DNA of 64,000 bases from positions 1,488,001-1,552,000 of the forward strand of contig JAPEIS010000009.1 of assembly GCA_029531795.1 (NCBI GenBank), given 5' to 3'. Numbering within the stretch: position 1 is the first letter of the stretch; the number at the start of each line of letters is the position of its first letter. The notes under the pieces were generated by a model. It saw only the letters and a program-made list of their open reading frames with translations, was not told the DNA's origin and searched no databases. This stretch comes from Sclerotinia nivalis. Its lineage: Eukaryota > Ascomycota > Leotiomycetes > Helotiales > Sclerotiniaceae. The translations under genes were made by a program, and so were the position numbers. Below are positions 24,163 to 34,700 of this stretch, in pieces.

Positions 24163-25260
24163 TCAGCCGCTATGATTCCCCTCCTCCTCCTCCTCCTCCT
24201 CCTCGCCCTCGCTCGCATTCTCATTATCTCCTGAAGTTCCCTTATGTCCAACATAAGCTATCATCGCGGCTATCATCTCCTCCCTCAAATATTTTCCAGG
24301 GGTACCCCAATTTTTGCGGAATCGTAATTTTTGCTCCTCAATCCTCTGCAAATTCATCTTTTTACGTGCTGCTATATTTATGCACACGAGCCAATGATAG
24401 TACAGATATCTTTTTCTTGGTCTGTTTGCATTCCTGAAGGCCAGTTTCTTTCCATGAAGTTCTTTGAACAAGGTTGCAGAGTAATGATGGCGCTTATTCA
24501 ATAAATGCTTATCCATCACGCTTAATTCCCGAGCATCTTCCTCAGATAAGCATGGTACAATGGCCAGTTGGTAATAGTCAAAATATTGCTCTATCTGATC
24601 TTCCAATAGGAGATCATTCTTAACTGACCATAATCCTTCCGTAGCATCTTCTCCAAATATATGCACCAACGGCAATTGTCTTAAACGAAAAGGATTATAT
24701 GTGCTGCTTTCCTTTGCTTATGAGCGCCCCACGAATGTGACACCACGCACCACAATTGCTTTTCATCATTTTCGATGCGTTTTACATCATAGTAATCTAT
24801 CAACTCGTTTTTGAAGGCAATTTGCATGGCATTTGCCCTCTTTTACTTCATGTATAGTTGCAAAACCAGCCCAACCTCCGCCTTTGGAGCCAATTCTAAC
24901 ATATTCTCATTTTCATTGTGGTTCGGGATAGTTCTCTGGTGTGATCTGGCCAATGATTGTGCAATCATGTCCAAATATGATGTTTTCCTTCTATGCCAAT
25001 TTCGTTTGCGTTCATGTATCTCCTCGATAGGATTCCCGGGGGTGTCTCTCTTTATATCTTCTCTTCTTGCTCATCCATTTCTCGAAGCGCAGCTCTTAAA
25101 ACATCCACCTCCATGGGCCAATCTAATTCCTCCTCCTTTCTTTTCTTAGTCGTTCGATCTGGAATCTTGGATGAAGTAGCCACGATTTTGGAAAATGTTC
25201 TTTCTATTTGCACTGCAATGAAAAAATATGCACTCGGACAAGTTCCTGATAGAAAAAAAC
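24163..25260 (-). pseudogene. Fungal HNH-endonuclease-domain protein, pseudogene
   Basis: The C-terminal 170 codons (24675-24163) match the tail of fungal HNH-nuclease proteins: FGEDATEGLWSVKNDLLLE, then LAFRNANRPRKRYLYYHWL and WGTPGKYLREEMI. Upstream, a different frame reads LWCVVSHSWGAHKQRKAAHI, the Cys and AHI part of the HNH fold, and then breaks where a Pro-Phe would be expected; the frame resumes shifted by one base near 24690. Further upstream, ELDWPMEVDVLRAALREMDE is followed by an in-frame TAA (about 25052-25054) and later a TGA (24965-24967). The gene is therefore frameshifted and carries stops. It ends in a run of GAG codons (CCTCCT repeat, about 24180-24205). Its upstream end stops short of the LTR at 25293. 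Confidence 0.65.
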
Positions 25261-25292
25261 AGTGTCAAAGTTCTTAAATCATCATAAGGCCT

Positions 25293-25380
25293 GTTAGGCT
25301 CAATATGGCAAGTACGACTGTGGGTCTATACAGTCAGGAATCGTAGCTCCAATAATGATACAACCCTTTTCACACCTACA
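25293..25380 (+). repeat. Left LTR of the TRIM-like element
   Basis: 88 bp, TGTTAGG...CACCTACA; differs from the right copy by a few changes and one base in length. Confidence 0.8.
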
Positions 25381-25702
25381 AAAATAACCCTTTTATGGTG
25401 ATCAGACACAGGGATAGGTTCTTGGTGGGGGGGTTCTGGTTTCAAGATTCTGATTCGAAGTTCAGTATTTTCGAATTCTTCGTTAAAGCTAATCAAATTC
25501 GATTTGTTAGTGCCGAAAACTGAAGATATACCTCGAACTAACGACATACCTTAAGTTTCACTTTCAGATTCGATTCTCTTTTGTTATTTCTCAGGTTTGC
25601 CATCCCCAAAAGATGCTCAACTGCGAATAAATTCTGTGCTTCCGTCGATTCACGGTACACATGTTTTCACAGTTTCATGGTTTAAGTCCTTGATTAAGGT
25701 AC

Positions 25703-25826
25703 GTTTTCGATGAGGTCGATGGGTTTCCGACGAATCGAGGGTTTGATGAGGCTAGAATATATTGGTTTTCGATGAGGTCGATGGATTTCTGATGAATCGA
25801 AGGTCTGGTGAGGTTAGAATATATTG
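25703..25826 (+). repeat. 62-bp tandem duplication inside the TRIM-like element
   Basis: Two adjacent units (25703-25764, 25765-25826) align without gaps. I count seven differences, all transitions. Confidence 0.85.
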
Positions 25827-26059
25827 TTCCCTGGGTGCGGATATAACATACTGATTTTCTGTATGATTTGGGCGTTGCTAGTTTCAGAACTCGAAGCTGA
25901 GATAGTTCCAGGAGTTTTATAGAGGCTCACAGGTTAGAAAAGGGTCTGGGAATAGCTTCGTATTTGCTGGTTTTGGTCGAATTGGCTGGGGGGGAGAGAA
26001 AACTGAATAAATGAATTTGTGGAATGAGTTGTATTGTGTTAGAATGTAATCTACGATGA

Positions 26060-26080
26060 CACGGCTTTTATAAAGCCGTG
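26060..26080. repeat. Perfect 9-bp inverted repeat
   Basis: CACGGCTTT and AAAGCCGTG face each other across a 3-base loop inside the TRIM-like element, 63 bp before its right LTR. It could fold in RNA. Confidence 0.6.
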
Positions 26081-26142
26081 AAGCCCTGAATGATACTAGC
26101 GCCATGCCTAATTAGGAAGCCACAGAATTGGGAGGGGGATCG

Positions 26143-26231
26143 TGTTAGGCTCAATATGGCAAGTACGATTGTGGGTTTATACAGTCAGGAATCGTAGCTC
26201 CAATAATAAGACAACCCTCTTCACACCTACA
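26143..26231 (+). repeat. Right LTR of the TRIM-like element
   Basis: 89 bp, directly preceded by the GGGAGGGGGAT purine tract. Confidence 0.8.
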
Positions 26232-28597
26232 ACCCTTTCAGCCCTCAGTTCACTAATTGGCACTAATTAACGCTAATTGAAATCTAGTGGCGAAGATTTA
26301 TTAGCAAATTTAATAATCCACTCCCTTTAATCCAACCCCCATCTGCCTTCATCCTCTACTCATTTAAATCATTAATCCCTCTTTTCTCTAAAACGACCTA
26401 ATATTATAAATAAAAATTCAAACCAAATATATTATTTCTTTTATCTTAACTTAATAGATTCAAAAACCTAAAGAGAGCCAGGAATATATGGGGGGGGCAA
26501 AGGTGGGGAGGATAAGAGTTAGGTAACCAAGCAAAGCGAGCTAGTTTAGGGGGGGCGAATCACTTGACAAGAAGATTCTTTAATCATAGGCTTTATCATT
26601 ATACTTTACATCATATATATAATATCATATACACAAGAAACTCATCACCCAAGCATATACTCCAACAACCCCGTAGCCGGATTATACCCCCCAAAGGAAT
26701 CCCCACCGTCTGCTTCGTCACCACCAATCCTTATACGCCGCCACCAACTTCAATATCAACCCCCCTAAACTCGCCAAATTCGTTTGACTCTCCCCACGTC
26801 TTTATCCTTATACAATAACCGTTCCTTCTCAAAGAAAACCCTAATTCATTCCATATCCGCAACCCCATTAACCGGATCCCCAAGTACACCTGAATACAAT
26901 ACCGTCTGTCCATACCTTAAAATAAACTGTTGAGCAGAATATACAAACTATATATCTTTCTCCTTTTCATATTTTACACACGCGTGCCCAGCGGCTGCGG
27001 CGATGGGGATAGAAGTTTGAGATTGGGAGGCGTAGAAAGTGTCATAGTGGGGGCAACTACCCCAAGTTTAGTACTCGAGCAGTAAAAAAGCGTATATAGA
27101 TTAAAGGCTACTAGCTAAAGATTATCTATAATAGTTTATAGAACTGGTAAGGTTAGTGTAAATGATCATGTGATCATTGTAACAGAAAGAGAGGACTTGA
27201 TCAAAGATTGTTTGGTTGAAAGAATAATTATTGTGGTTTAGAAAAGAAAAATAGTTAGAGCAGGAAAGAGATACGTTGTCCTCGATAGGGAAATTATATT
27301 TGTTTAGATTGTTGAGATTGAATGATGTAGCAAGGAGATTGTCTGGAACTGACAGAAGACCGACGCCGCCAATGGCAATGGCAAAATTGGCTCCTACGCT
27401 AAGATAGGGGTTAGCTTTATAATGTGTAATGTATGATACCGTTGTGAGAGGGAAAATGAGCAAAAGTTAATACAACGGAAAGAAACATACTTCAAAACAA
27501 TATCCAATACAATAATAATATCAGGAATCATAATCCCTTTCCCATTATATAGAAGAAATCCATATTGACAAGACAGTTCATCACGGGATATAAAAAACGA
27601 ACATCATCCGGACCAGGTGATGATCAAGTAGTGAAGCTGCCTTGAGCATATGTAATATAGATTGGCAATACTGCGGCTAACAAAAATATATTACTATATC
27701 AAAGAGAGTCTTTGTGTAACCTTCGGTCGATAGTTGTCGCGAATGTCAAACGGCATACTAAATTCAATGACTTGCATTTCTCCATCTCTCTCTAATTAGA
27801 AGATAGGAATTAGCAGGAAATTCTATGTATGATTATGTTGATTTTTAAAATTATACTGATTGATTGCCGCTCCAAATAATCCTTCTCTTCCACAACCAGT
27901 CAACTCTTCGATTCACCACATATACGGAGTACACAACACTTAAACCCAGTCAATCCCCATTCTCCTCTCACCTAACCCTTTGTCATCCCATCCCATCTCA
28001 TCCCCAAAAAACAAACACGCGCACATTTGAGCACAATTCCCACCTTCCACACCCCTCCGCCAAGGCAAACAAAGAAACCCAACCTCACCTCCACCCCATT
28101 GGCCAACCCACACCAGCCAAGCAAACCCGCAGCCACAACATCCCAAACAGGTAACCTATCCGTTACCCAAGGTAATACAATCCCGCATTGCCAAGACCGG
28201 AAGACTGCATATTGAGCACATTTTATATGGTCCGTCTGAATCCTTTCTGTTTCTTGGGTGATTTTTTGATGGTTTGTGAGAGGAAGGCTTGGGGGGGGGA
28301 GTGAATGGGATAAATGTTTCGATGGGATGGAAATGCGGTGATATTGAGCAGGTTATGAGGGAATTAGTTTGGATATCTTGGCTTGGTGGTGCTTGTTTAC
28401 TTATTCCTGTTTGTATGCTTTACATATATTGAAAGTGGTTTCTTGAAAATATCTCGTAAACAACGTCGGTCGATCTTTCTTGAATTTCGAGTTAAGCTTT
28501 TGATTTCGTCTCTTGAAAAAAAGATACTTCGGTCTATTGAATCCTTGAAGAGAATCGCAAGCTGTTAGATAGGTCGACGCAAAAAGTTAATTCGAAT
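26232..28597. other. Intergenic, AT-rich, no clear gene
   Basis: Contains G-runs (about 26490-26560), a minus-strand open frame at 27463-27122 (113 codons, a hydrophobic GANFAIAIGGVGLLSVPDN stretch, many Asn) that I could not place, and C-rich upstream DNA of the BIM1-like gene (27900-28200). Confidence 0.4.
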
Positions 28598-29542
28598 ATG
28601 GCTACTATTAATCTCATCCTCCTTTTCTCCTTCCTCCCCTCCCTCGTATCCGCTCACTTCTCACTCGATTATCCCCCTGCGCGCGGCAATTCCTTCCTCC
28701 CACCTGCTTCCCAATGGGTCTATCCATGTACGTAGCACCACCAGCATATCTCCACCTTCTCTTCACAAATACTAAAACTCCTCTTCAGGTGCCAACATAA
28801 ACACCACTGAGAACCGCACTCTCTACCCCACTAATTCCTTCCCTATTGGCCTCAACCTGCATCATCATTGGACATATGTATTCATAAATCTCGGTATAGA
28901 CCTATGTCCACTCCTATTTTCCTCCCGACCAGAAACTAATAACCCCTAGCACTCGGCACAAATGGCTCCTCCAACTTCAATATCTCGCTAACTCCATCCC
29001 CCCTAAATGCCACTGGATCAGGATACCTCTGTCTCTCCGACTTCGATTTACCCTCTGAAGTCAAACTCGAAGATGGATTGAATGCTACGATTCAAGTAGT
29101 TACTGTCGGAGAAAGTGGTAGTGCGCTTTATAATGTAAGATTTTCCTTTTAAAAAAATTCTGCTTCTCTTGTTCATTCTATATCATTCGGTTTTCCCAAT
29201 TTCAATAAAGAAGGAAAATGCGAGAGCAGGAAGGAACAAGAGGAGAAGACGAAGAAGAAGAAAACTAACACAAGAAAACAGTGTGCAGATATAACCTTCT
29301 CCAGTAACACCACCGCCCTTCACGCTTCGGACAATTCAACCCAATGTCCCACCACCCCCGGTATCACAGTCACCACACTTACCGATGAACCAAACGGTAC
29401 CTCTAACTCTAGTTCCACAAATACTACTTCTAGTCCCTCCAGCACTAGCACTTCAAGTGGATCGAAGAATGCTGGTATTTCTTGGAGCGCTACTGTTGTG
29501 TTATTGAGTGCTTTGGGCGTTGCTGGACTTCTAGTTATTTAG
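28598..29542 (+). CDS. BIM1/X325-like copper-binding protein, GPI-anchored
   Basis: Four exons (28598-28727, 28789-28893, 28950-29134, 29282-29542) sum to 681 nt, 226 residues. The signal peptide (MATINLILLFSFLPSLVSA) is cut before His20, so the mature protein starts with His (HFSLDYPPARG), as the LPMO-like X325 family does for copper binding. PIGLNLHHHWTYV (His68-70) and the conserved SDFDLPSE segment, with the Asp used as copper ligand in the family, follow. Cysteines at about 44 and in CLSD and NCADI would pair. A Ser/Thr-rich linker and a hydrophobic C-terminus (ATVVLLSALGVAGLLVI) point to a GPI anchor. Known members (Cryptococcus Bim1, Laetisaria X325) bind copper without breaking polysaccharide; a role in copper uptake at the cell surface is inferred. 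No single open frame covers the gene because of its introns. Confidence 0.85.
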
Positions 29543-29610
29543 TCATCTAGATGAGGACCTTGAGGTAAAAGGGAAAGGGAATGGGAAAATGGGAGATACC
29601 ATGGTGAAGA

Positions 29611-29744
29611 AGCAAAACGGTAATGATTCGCAGCAGTACTCAGATACGAGGTTTTAAATTCAGGTTGAGGAAAAACAAGCAAAACGGTAATGATTCGCAG
29701 CAGTACTCAGATACGAGGTTTTAAATTCAGGTTGAGGAAAAACA
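29611..29744. repeat. 67-bp perfect tandem duplication
   Basis: Two identical adjacent 67-bp units (29611-29677, 29678-29744) lie in the 216-bp gap between the converging BIM1-like and GST kappa genes, ending 15 bp before the GST stop codon. They probably fall in both 3' UTRs. Confidence 0.9.
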
Positions 29745-29758
29745 AGCATGGAGTTAAA

Positions 29759-30855
29759 TCACATCAAAGTCTTCCAAGCTCTAGTATCCATCCTTTCCAA
29801 TCCCAAGAAATCAACCACTAGTCCTAGATGATCTACGCCCCAGAATCCCTCTGTTTCGCCTGAGCTGTTGGTGCATATCATCCACTGTTTTTGTTTGTCA
29901 GCATATAGTCATTTTCCCCTATCTTTCTTATCCCTCTATCATCACTTCCCAAATATAAATAAAAAGAACTCACCGGCAACCCAAAAGCCCCTTTCTCTAC
30001 CGCCCTCACAGTGTTCGCCTGCAACGATTCTTTTCCCTTCCCCGGAATCTCTTTCAACACCAACTCCAACATTTCCTCTCCAATCACCTCTCTCAAAACA
30101 TCTTCTATTACCCCAGGAGCCGAGATGTCCTTTGCCTCTACCCAATATAAATTGTAAAAACTATCCAGACATTTACACAAAACTTCATGCGCTTCATTCT
30201 TGTCAAACAAAAATGGTAACACACACAGTGCACGTTGAATTTCAAGTGTATTATGTGGAAAACCCACGGGAACAGTTGGGGTGGTAGGTATGTCAAAGAG
30301 AGATGCCCAGCGGAGACGTTGTCGGTCGGCCCATTTACCTTTATCTGGAAAAGGGGGTGGTGTTAGTGGTGAGAAGACGTAAAGAGTTCCAAAGGGGAAA
30401 AAAAGAGAGAAGACAAACTTTTGACAGCCATAGGCGGAGTACCCCCAACTTCTTTTAAAATCCTCCCCAAGTAAACAGGGACGTATTCGATATCGCATTT
30501 TGAAAATGCAGGGTTGTTCTGGAGGATGAGATTTGTTAGCCATTCGCCTCGTCTTACAAAGCTTAAATCAAAAGCACGCTCTTCGTTCGACCTGCACATT
30601 CCAGCGAGTATCATTCCCCTACTTCTTCCCATCTACCAACCTACCAACCTACCAACCTACCACCCAATCACCCATTCGCCAATCCTCCATCTCCCAAATT
30701 CCAAATTCCAAATCCCAAACTCAAAAATCAAAAATCAAAACAAAAACCACACTAACCCTAAGAATCCAATAAGCCTCGTAAGAAAACGGGCTAACCGTAT
30801 CAACATAGAATGTGATATTCGATTTCCCCTGCGTTTTCGTCGCTACTGTATCCAT
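29759..30855 (-). CDS. Glutathione S-transferase kappa (DsbA-like thioredoxin fold)
   Basis: Four exons (30855-30757, 30518-30419, 30344-29974, 29884-29759) sum to 696 nt, 231 residues, all phases consistent. The N-terminus ITFYVDTVSPFSYEAY is the kappa-GST/2-hydroxychromene-2-carboxylate isomerase start; Ser22 in SPFS is the catalytic serine that binds the glutathione thiol. CDIEYVPVYLGRILKEVGGTPP and KWADRQRLRWASLF follow, and the C-terminus ETEGFWGVDHLGLVVDFLG is typical (usual length about 220-230). The enzyme conjugates or reduces with glutathione; kappa forms act in mitochondria or peroxisomes, but no targeting signal is evident. Exon 2 starts at 30518 (GGCTAAC branch, CTCCAG acceptor), so that WILR joins NNPAF as in relatives; the open frame further upstream is intronic. 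Confidence 0.9.
30634..30664. repeat. CTACCAAC microsatellite in intron 1 of GST kappa
   Basis: About four copies of an 8-bp CTACCAAC unit lie within the 238-bp first intron, which is long for this genome. Confidence 0.7.
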
Positions 30856-31739
30856 ATCGATCGATATCTCCTTGATGACGGAATTTTAGTTTGAAATGAT
30901 TCAATCCTAGAATTGGCAGAACTGGCAACTCGAAACTCCCCAAGTACCTCGGCTATTAGGAGTGCGGAGAAGTGTACTGCTATCGGATATAGACCCCATA
31001 CCTACTATATAGGGATAGGCTCTTTACATAAAGCAGAGCTAGAATACAATAACTAAAGCATAATGTAAAGCCTTAGCTGGATTATACGTTACATTGCGCA
31101 CGTGACCTTCACACTGACCAATCATAGATCTCCAATCAGAGATCTCCAATTTTCTGCCCCTTGCTAGTATAAAATTTTGATGATTAATCGAAGAAATGAT
31201 CATTAATCATTGAAGATAAAATGAGAGGATTTCTGTAAACAACGATGAAATCAATTGATCCAATATAGCTTCAATTCATCCCTGTTATTTAAGCATTTTA
31301 TAATGCTAGCTAGAATACATAATATTGCCAAAATTTTGCTCTACAATACAATCAAATAATTCCAAAAAGCCCAACCCTACTACTACGCGTCTCCATCTCC
31401 ATCTCCCTATTAAATCCTGCTTTCATTTCATCTAGTCATCAAAAAACATCTAATTTTGGTCGTAATCATACTTCATATTCATTCTAGGTGGGTATCATAG
31501 TGTACTAGGTAATCTAGGGTAATCGTAGCGGAAATCTACCATAATGATGTAAATGAAAGCAACACTGCCCCCCCCCCCCCCATCTTGATCCTGTTCCCAA
31601 AAGCAAGCTCGCCTTCCCATGTCCGTATACGCATATGCTCCAATAAACACCCCCTTCCGTAAACGTGATTGTACTCTTCGATCTCCAATCCCAAAAAGCA
31701 AGCAAACCCAAATTCGAAATACACATGCATGTATCCCAT
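30856..31739. other. Intergenic
   Basis: Promoter side of GST kappa and 3' flank of the DDHD gene. AT-rich; has a run of about 14 C at 31568-31581. No gene seen. Confidence 0.5.
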
Positions 31740-34700
31740 CTATTTTTGACTCTTCTTTCTCGCCATCATATTTGGCAAGGTATGCATCTTCCCCGGTTTC
31801 CTCCCAATTTCCACACACAAGAAACGGATAAAATCCTTATTGTTCCAATAACTGCTATGAGCTGACAACATATCAATATACTGATTAGCCAACATGCCCG
31901 GACGATTGCCCAAGATCCAATCGACCTGACCATTCTCATTCAATTGACAGAATTTCTTTTCTGCCATTTCCTCTGCCGTAAAATCATGAACTTCCATTTC
32001 CATTTGAGAAGGCATCTTGGTTATCGTAGCAGGTCTGGGCATTTCTCCAACAGGGGTTTCTACATTTTGAGACATACCAGCAGCAGATTTCATAGCGTGG
32101 GTCACTGCTGTCATGAAACTGCGCGAAGAGTCTGGTACTTCTGCTTGTTTAAGATTTGCGCCGTATTTCGCGTCTACACATGCGTTCAGGCGATATGCAA
32201 TAGGATCGTTGCAATGCATGATGTTGTAGAGGTTATCAACTGCCAAGCAGCCAAATGTACCTGCATCACCAAAAATGTCCTTACTGCTGCCATTTTCGAA
32301 TTCACAGCCAGGCTTATAAATACCCTTTCTAGGTACTAAAGATTTGCTTTCGAGTAAAAGGAAGAAAGCACAGGGACTCCCGGCGAGGAAGCAATTTGTT
32401 GTTTGGAAATCGAAATATCTGGTATTGGGTCTCCATGAAAGCTCGGCTGGTAGGGTGGTAGGTTGCTTACTCAATACTTCAAGGGCCATGACGCTACCAA
32501 GGGAGTGTGAAATGATGTGAACCCGACCATTGTTGTGAAACCCAGGATTGTTCTTACACCAAAGACGATATATGCGGTTAGCTTCGGCAACCAAAGCTGC
32601 AATCATCTTGTGCTTGTGGCCGGACATGTAGTAGGGAATATCCAACATCACATCCGAGATTAGTTCGCGGACTCTTGGAATTGTTGGCTGAGTGATATCA
32701 TTGAGAGAGTAATCACATCCAGCACGCTCTTTGTCTCCGGGCTTTCTTGGTCCACCGTCTTCAAAAGAAAGGGTTGCACGCCAGTTTACCGGAACCACAG
32801 TAACGCCATCAAAGTCTTCTCGGAGCACCTTCTTCACATCGTTATTGGTGAGTTCGCGCTTCATCTCGCAACGGAAGCTGTTGACTGCATATGTGAAATT
32901 AAAACTCTCCATGCGCTCCGAAAGTTTCTGGCCAATACCGTGAATGACCAGGCACAGATCAGTCACCTTTTCAGGTTCATCTTGTGCCTTACAAGCTGGA
33001 CACACATCCAATATATTACCAGAATTGCTTTGCTTCGCTGTTTTGCTTTGTGCTTTCGTAAAAGTGGTTGATTTCTTTGAGGGATAAAGCTGATTCCATG
33101 CCTTTCGATTGAATCCACGAACGACAGCTACACCAACACAGACACCACTTTTGATTTTGGCGAGAGGTCGACGTCCGTAATAAGCCGAAGGGCAAAGACT
33201 GGGCTTCAGAATGAAGGCTTCCTCACAGTTCTTATATATGACTTGGGAATTCGGGTATTTTTTGCTAATTGAAGTGGCCGCGCTTGGCTTGGCATCTGAC
33301 TCTTCAACTTTGCCTTCTGCGGCAGCTTCGCCTTGGAAGCAACGCGCAGCGCAATGAGGATCTGCAGAAAGAATGTGTTTGGAAGTATCATAGGTTGAGG
33401 TTTTGGATTCTTCTTTAGGCCAGAGACGGTGAACAATTTTCTCTTCGCCTTCTGGGCCAACTTCAATTGCAGAATTAAGTTGATCATCCCATGTCTGAGA
33501 CCAACATTCATTCTCCCTATAGCCCTTCTCTAACTGATTGGCGACAGCTGGCTCAACGGGACACATAGTATCTTTATAGAACCAGGTACCATATATACAA
33601 GGATACTGATCGTTGACAGGTGACCAGTAAATCGGCTTCACCACCAAAGACGGCAAAGTGACCAAATGAAGCCTGGATGTCCCAACAGGGACGTCAACTT
33701 GACACTTTGGATGCTCTTTATGCTTGTAAGCCTTGCATCCTTCAACTTCCATGTCTTCTGTAGGATCGCGCTCGTGTGCTATTTGAGAATCAGGGGAGCG
33801 CCCCTCGTCATATGTTGCATAATTCTGAGACGGAGGGGCTTCGCCACGAGCGGGAAGTTTCACAAATGGCTTTCCTGTTGTACCAGATCCGGCTGGTTGT
33901 ACGCTTTTAGTGTATATGTTGCCATTCCCGGCTACGAGTACATTAGGTTCGGATGATTGCATAAGAGGCTCACAGATACACTTATCATTCGCAGCATCTC
34001 CTTGGTCGGGAATCTCCTGGTTGGCAGGTAGGTCTCCGTCGGAGTCGTCATATAATCCGCCGTCTGGTTCGGCCGTACCATCTGCCTGCCGTCTACCGAA
34101 GAACCTTCCCCTACCTTTGGAATTCTTGCTCGTTGTACCTACTTTTGGTTCCACGTATGGATGGCCATCAGACGTTCCAGAATAATTCTGGAATTGATTG
34201 TCATTAGACTTGGACTTATGTATGTGGCTGGACGGTCCTGAAGAATGCCGGGCATAGTGCTGATGAGAATGTGACTTGAGTGCAGACGGTCTAGTCGAGT
34301 GCTCAAACTGATTGCCATTGGACGTGGATATTTGTATGTGAACGGGTGGCCCAGTAGAATCCTGAACTTTGTTCTTGTTGTGAAGCGACTTATGTACGAT
34401 AGCGGCAGCGTGCCGTTCCAAATCAGTGCAGCACTCGGACACATTCTTAGAGGACGTCTTCAATGCAGGCCTCTCGAGATTCTGCTTCTCAGTTGTTTGC
34501 CTCTCAGAAACTTGCCTGCCGTCGGGGTGGGGTCCATCGCAGCAGCTTCCAAATCTTGACACGGACTCGGATTGATCTTGCTTGAAAGAATGGTTGCCCC
34601 TAGTCTCATCACAGCAACTTGGGATTCTAGTACTTGCTTCCGTAACTTTCGATGAATCGAAATTGCCCTTGTTGCAGCTGCCTGAGAATACAGTCTCGGC

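Larger units (their letters stand above)
25293..26231 (+). mobile_element. TRIM-like mini LTR retrotransposon
   Basis: Near-identical direct repeats at 25293-25380 (88 bp) and 26143-26231 (89 bp) start TGTTAGG and end CACCTACA, as LTRs do. Just before the right copy is a purine tract (GGGAGGGGGAT), the expected priming site for plus-strand synthesis, which sets the orientation as plus. The 762-bp interior has no gag or pol motif, so it is non-autonomous. The interior carries a 62-bp tandem duplication. No clear target-site duplication was found (flanks AGGCC and ACCCT). Whether it is a true TRIM or a deleted larger element cannot be told here. Confidence 0.7.

Noticed and set aside
27122..27463. 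113-codon minus-strand frame with hydrophobic part
   Set aside because: Asn-rich AT-driven composition and no splice or domain support.
29942..30287. Long plus- and minus-strand open frames over the GST kappa exons
   Set aside because: They are other-frame shadows of exon 3 of the GST kappa gene.
30519..30632. Open frame extending GST exon 2 upstream (FVRRGEWLTNLILQ)
   Set aside because: It is intron: a branch point and CTCCAG acceptor at 30519 join the true first exon and restore the family sequence.
28598..30855. BIM1-like and GST kappa genes as a functional pair
   Set aside because: They only converge; no shared pathway is evident.
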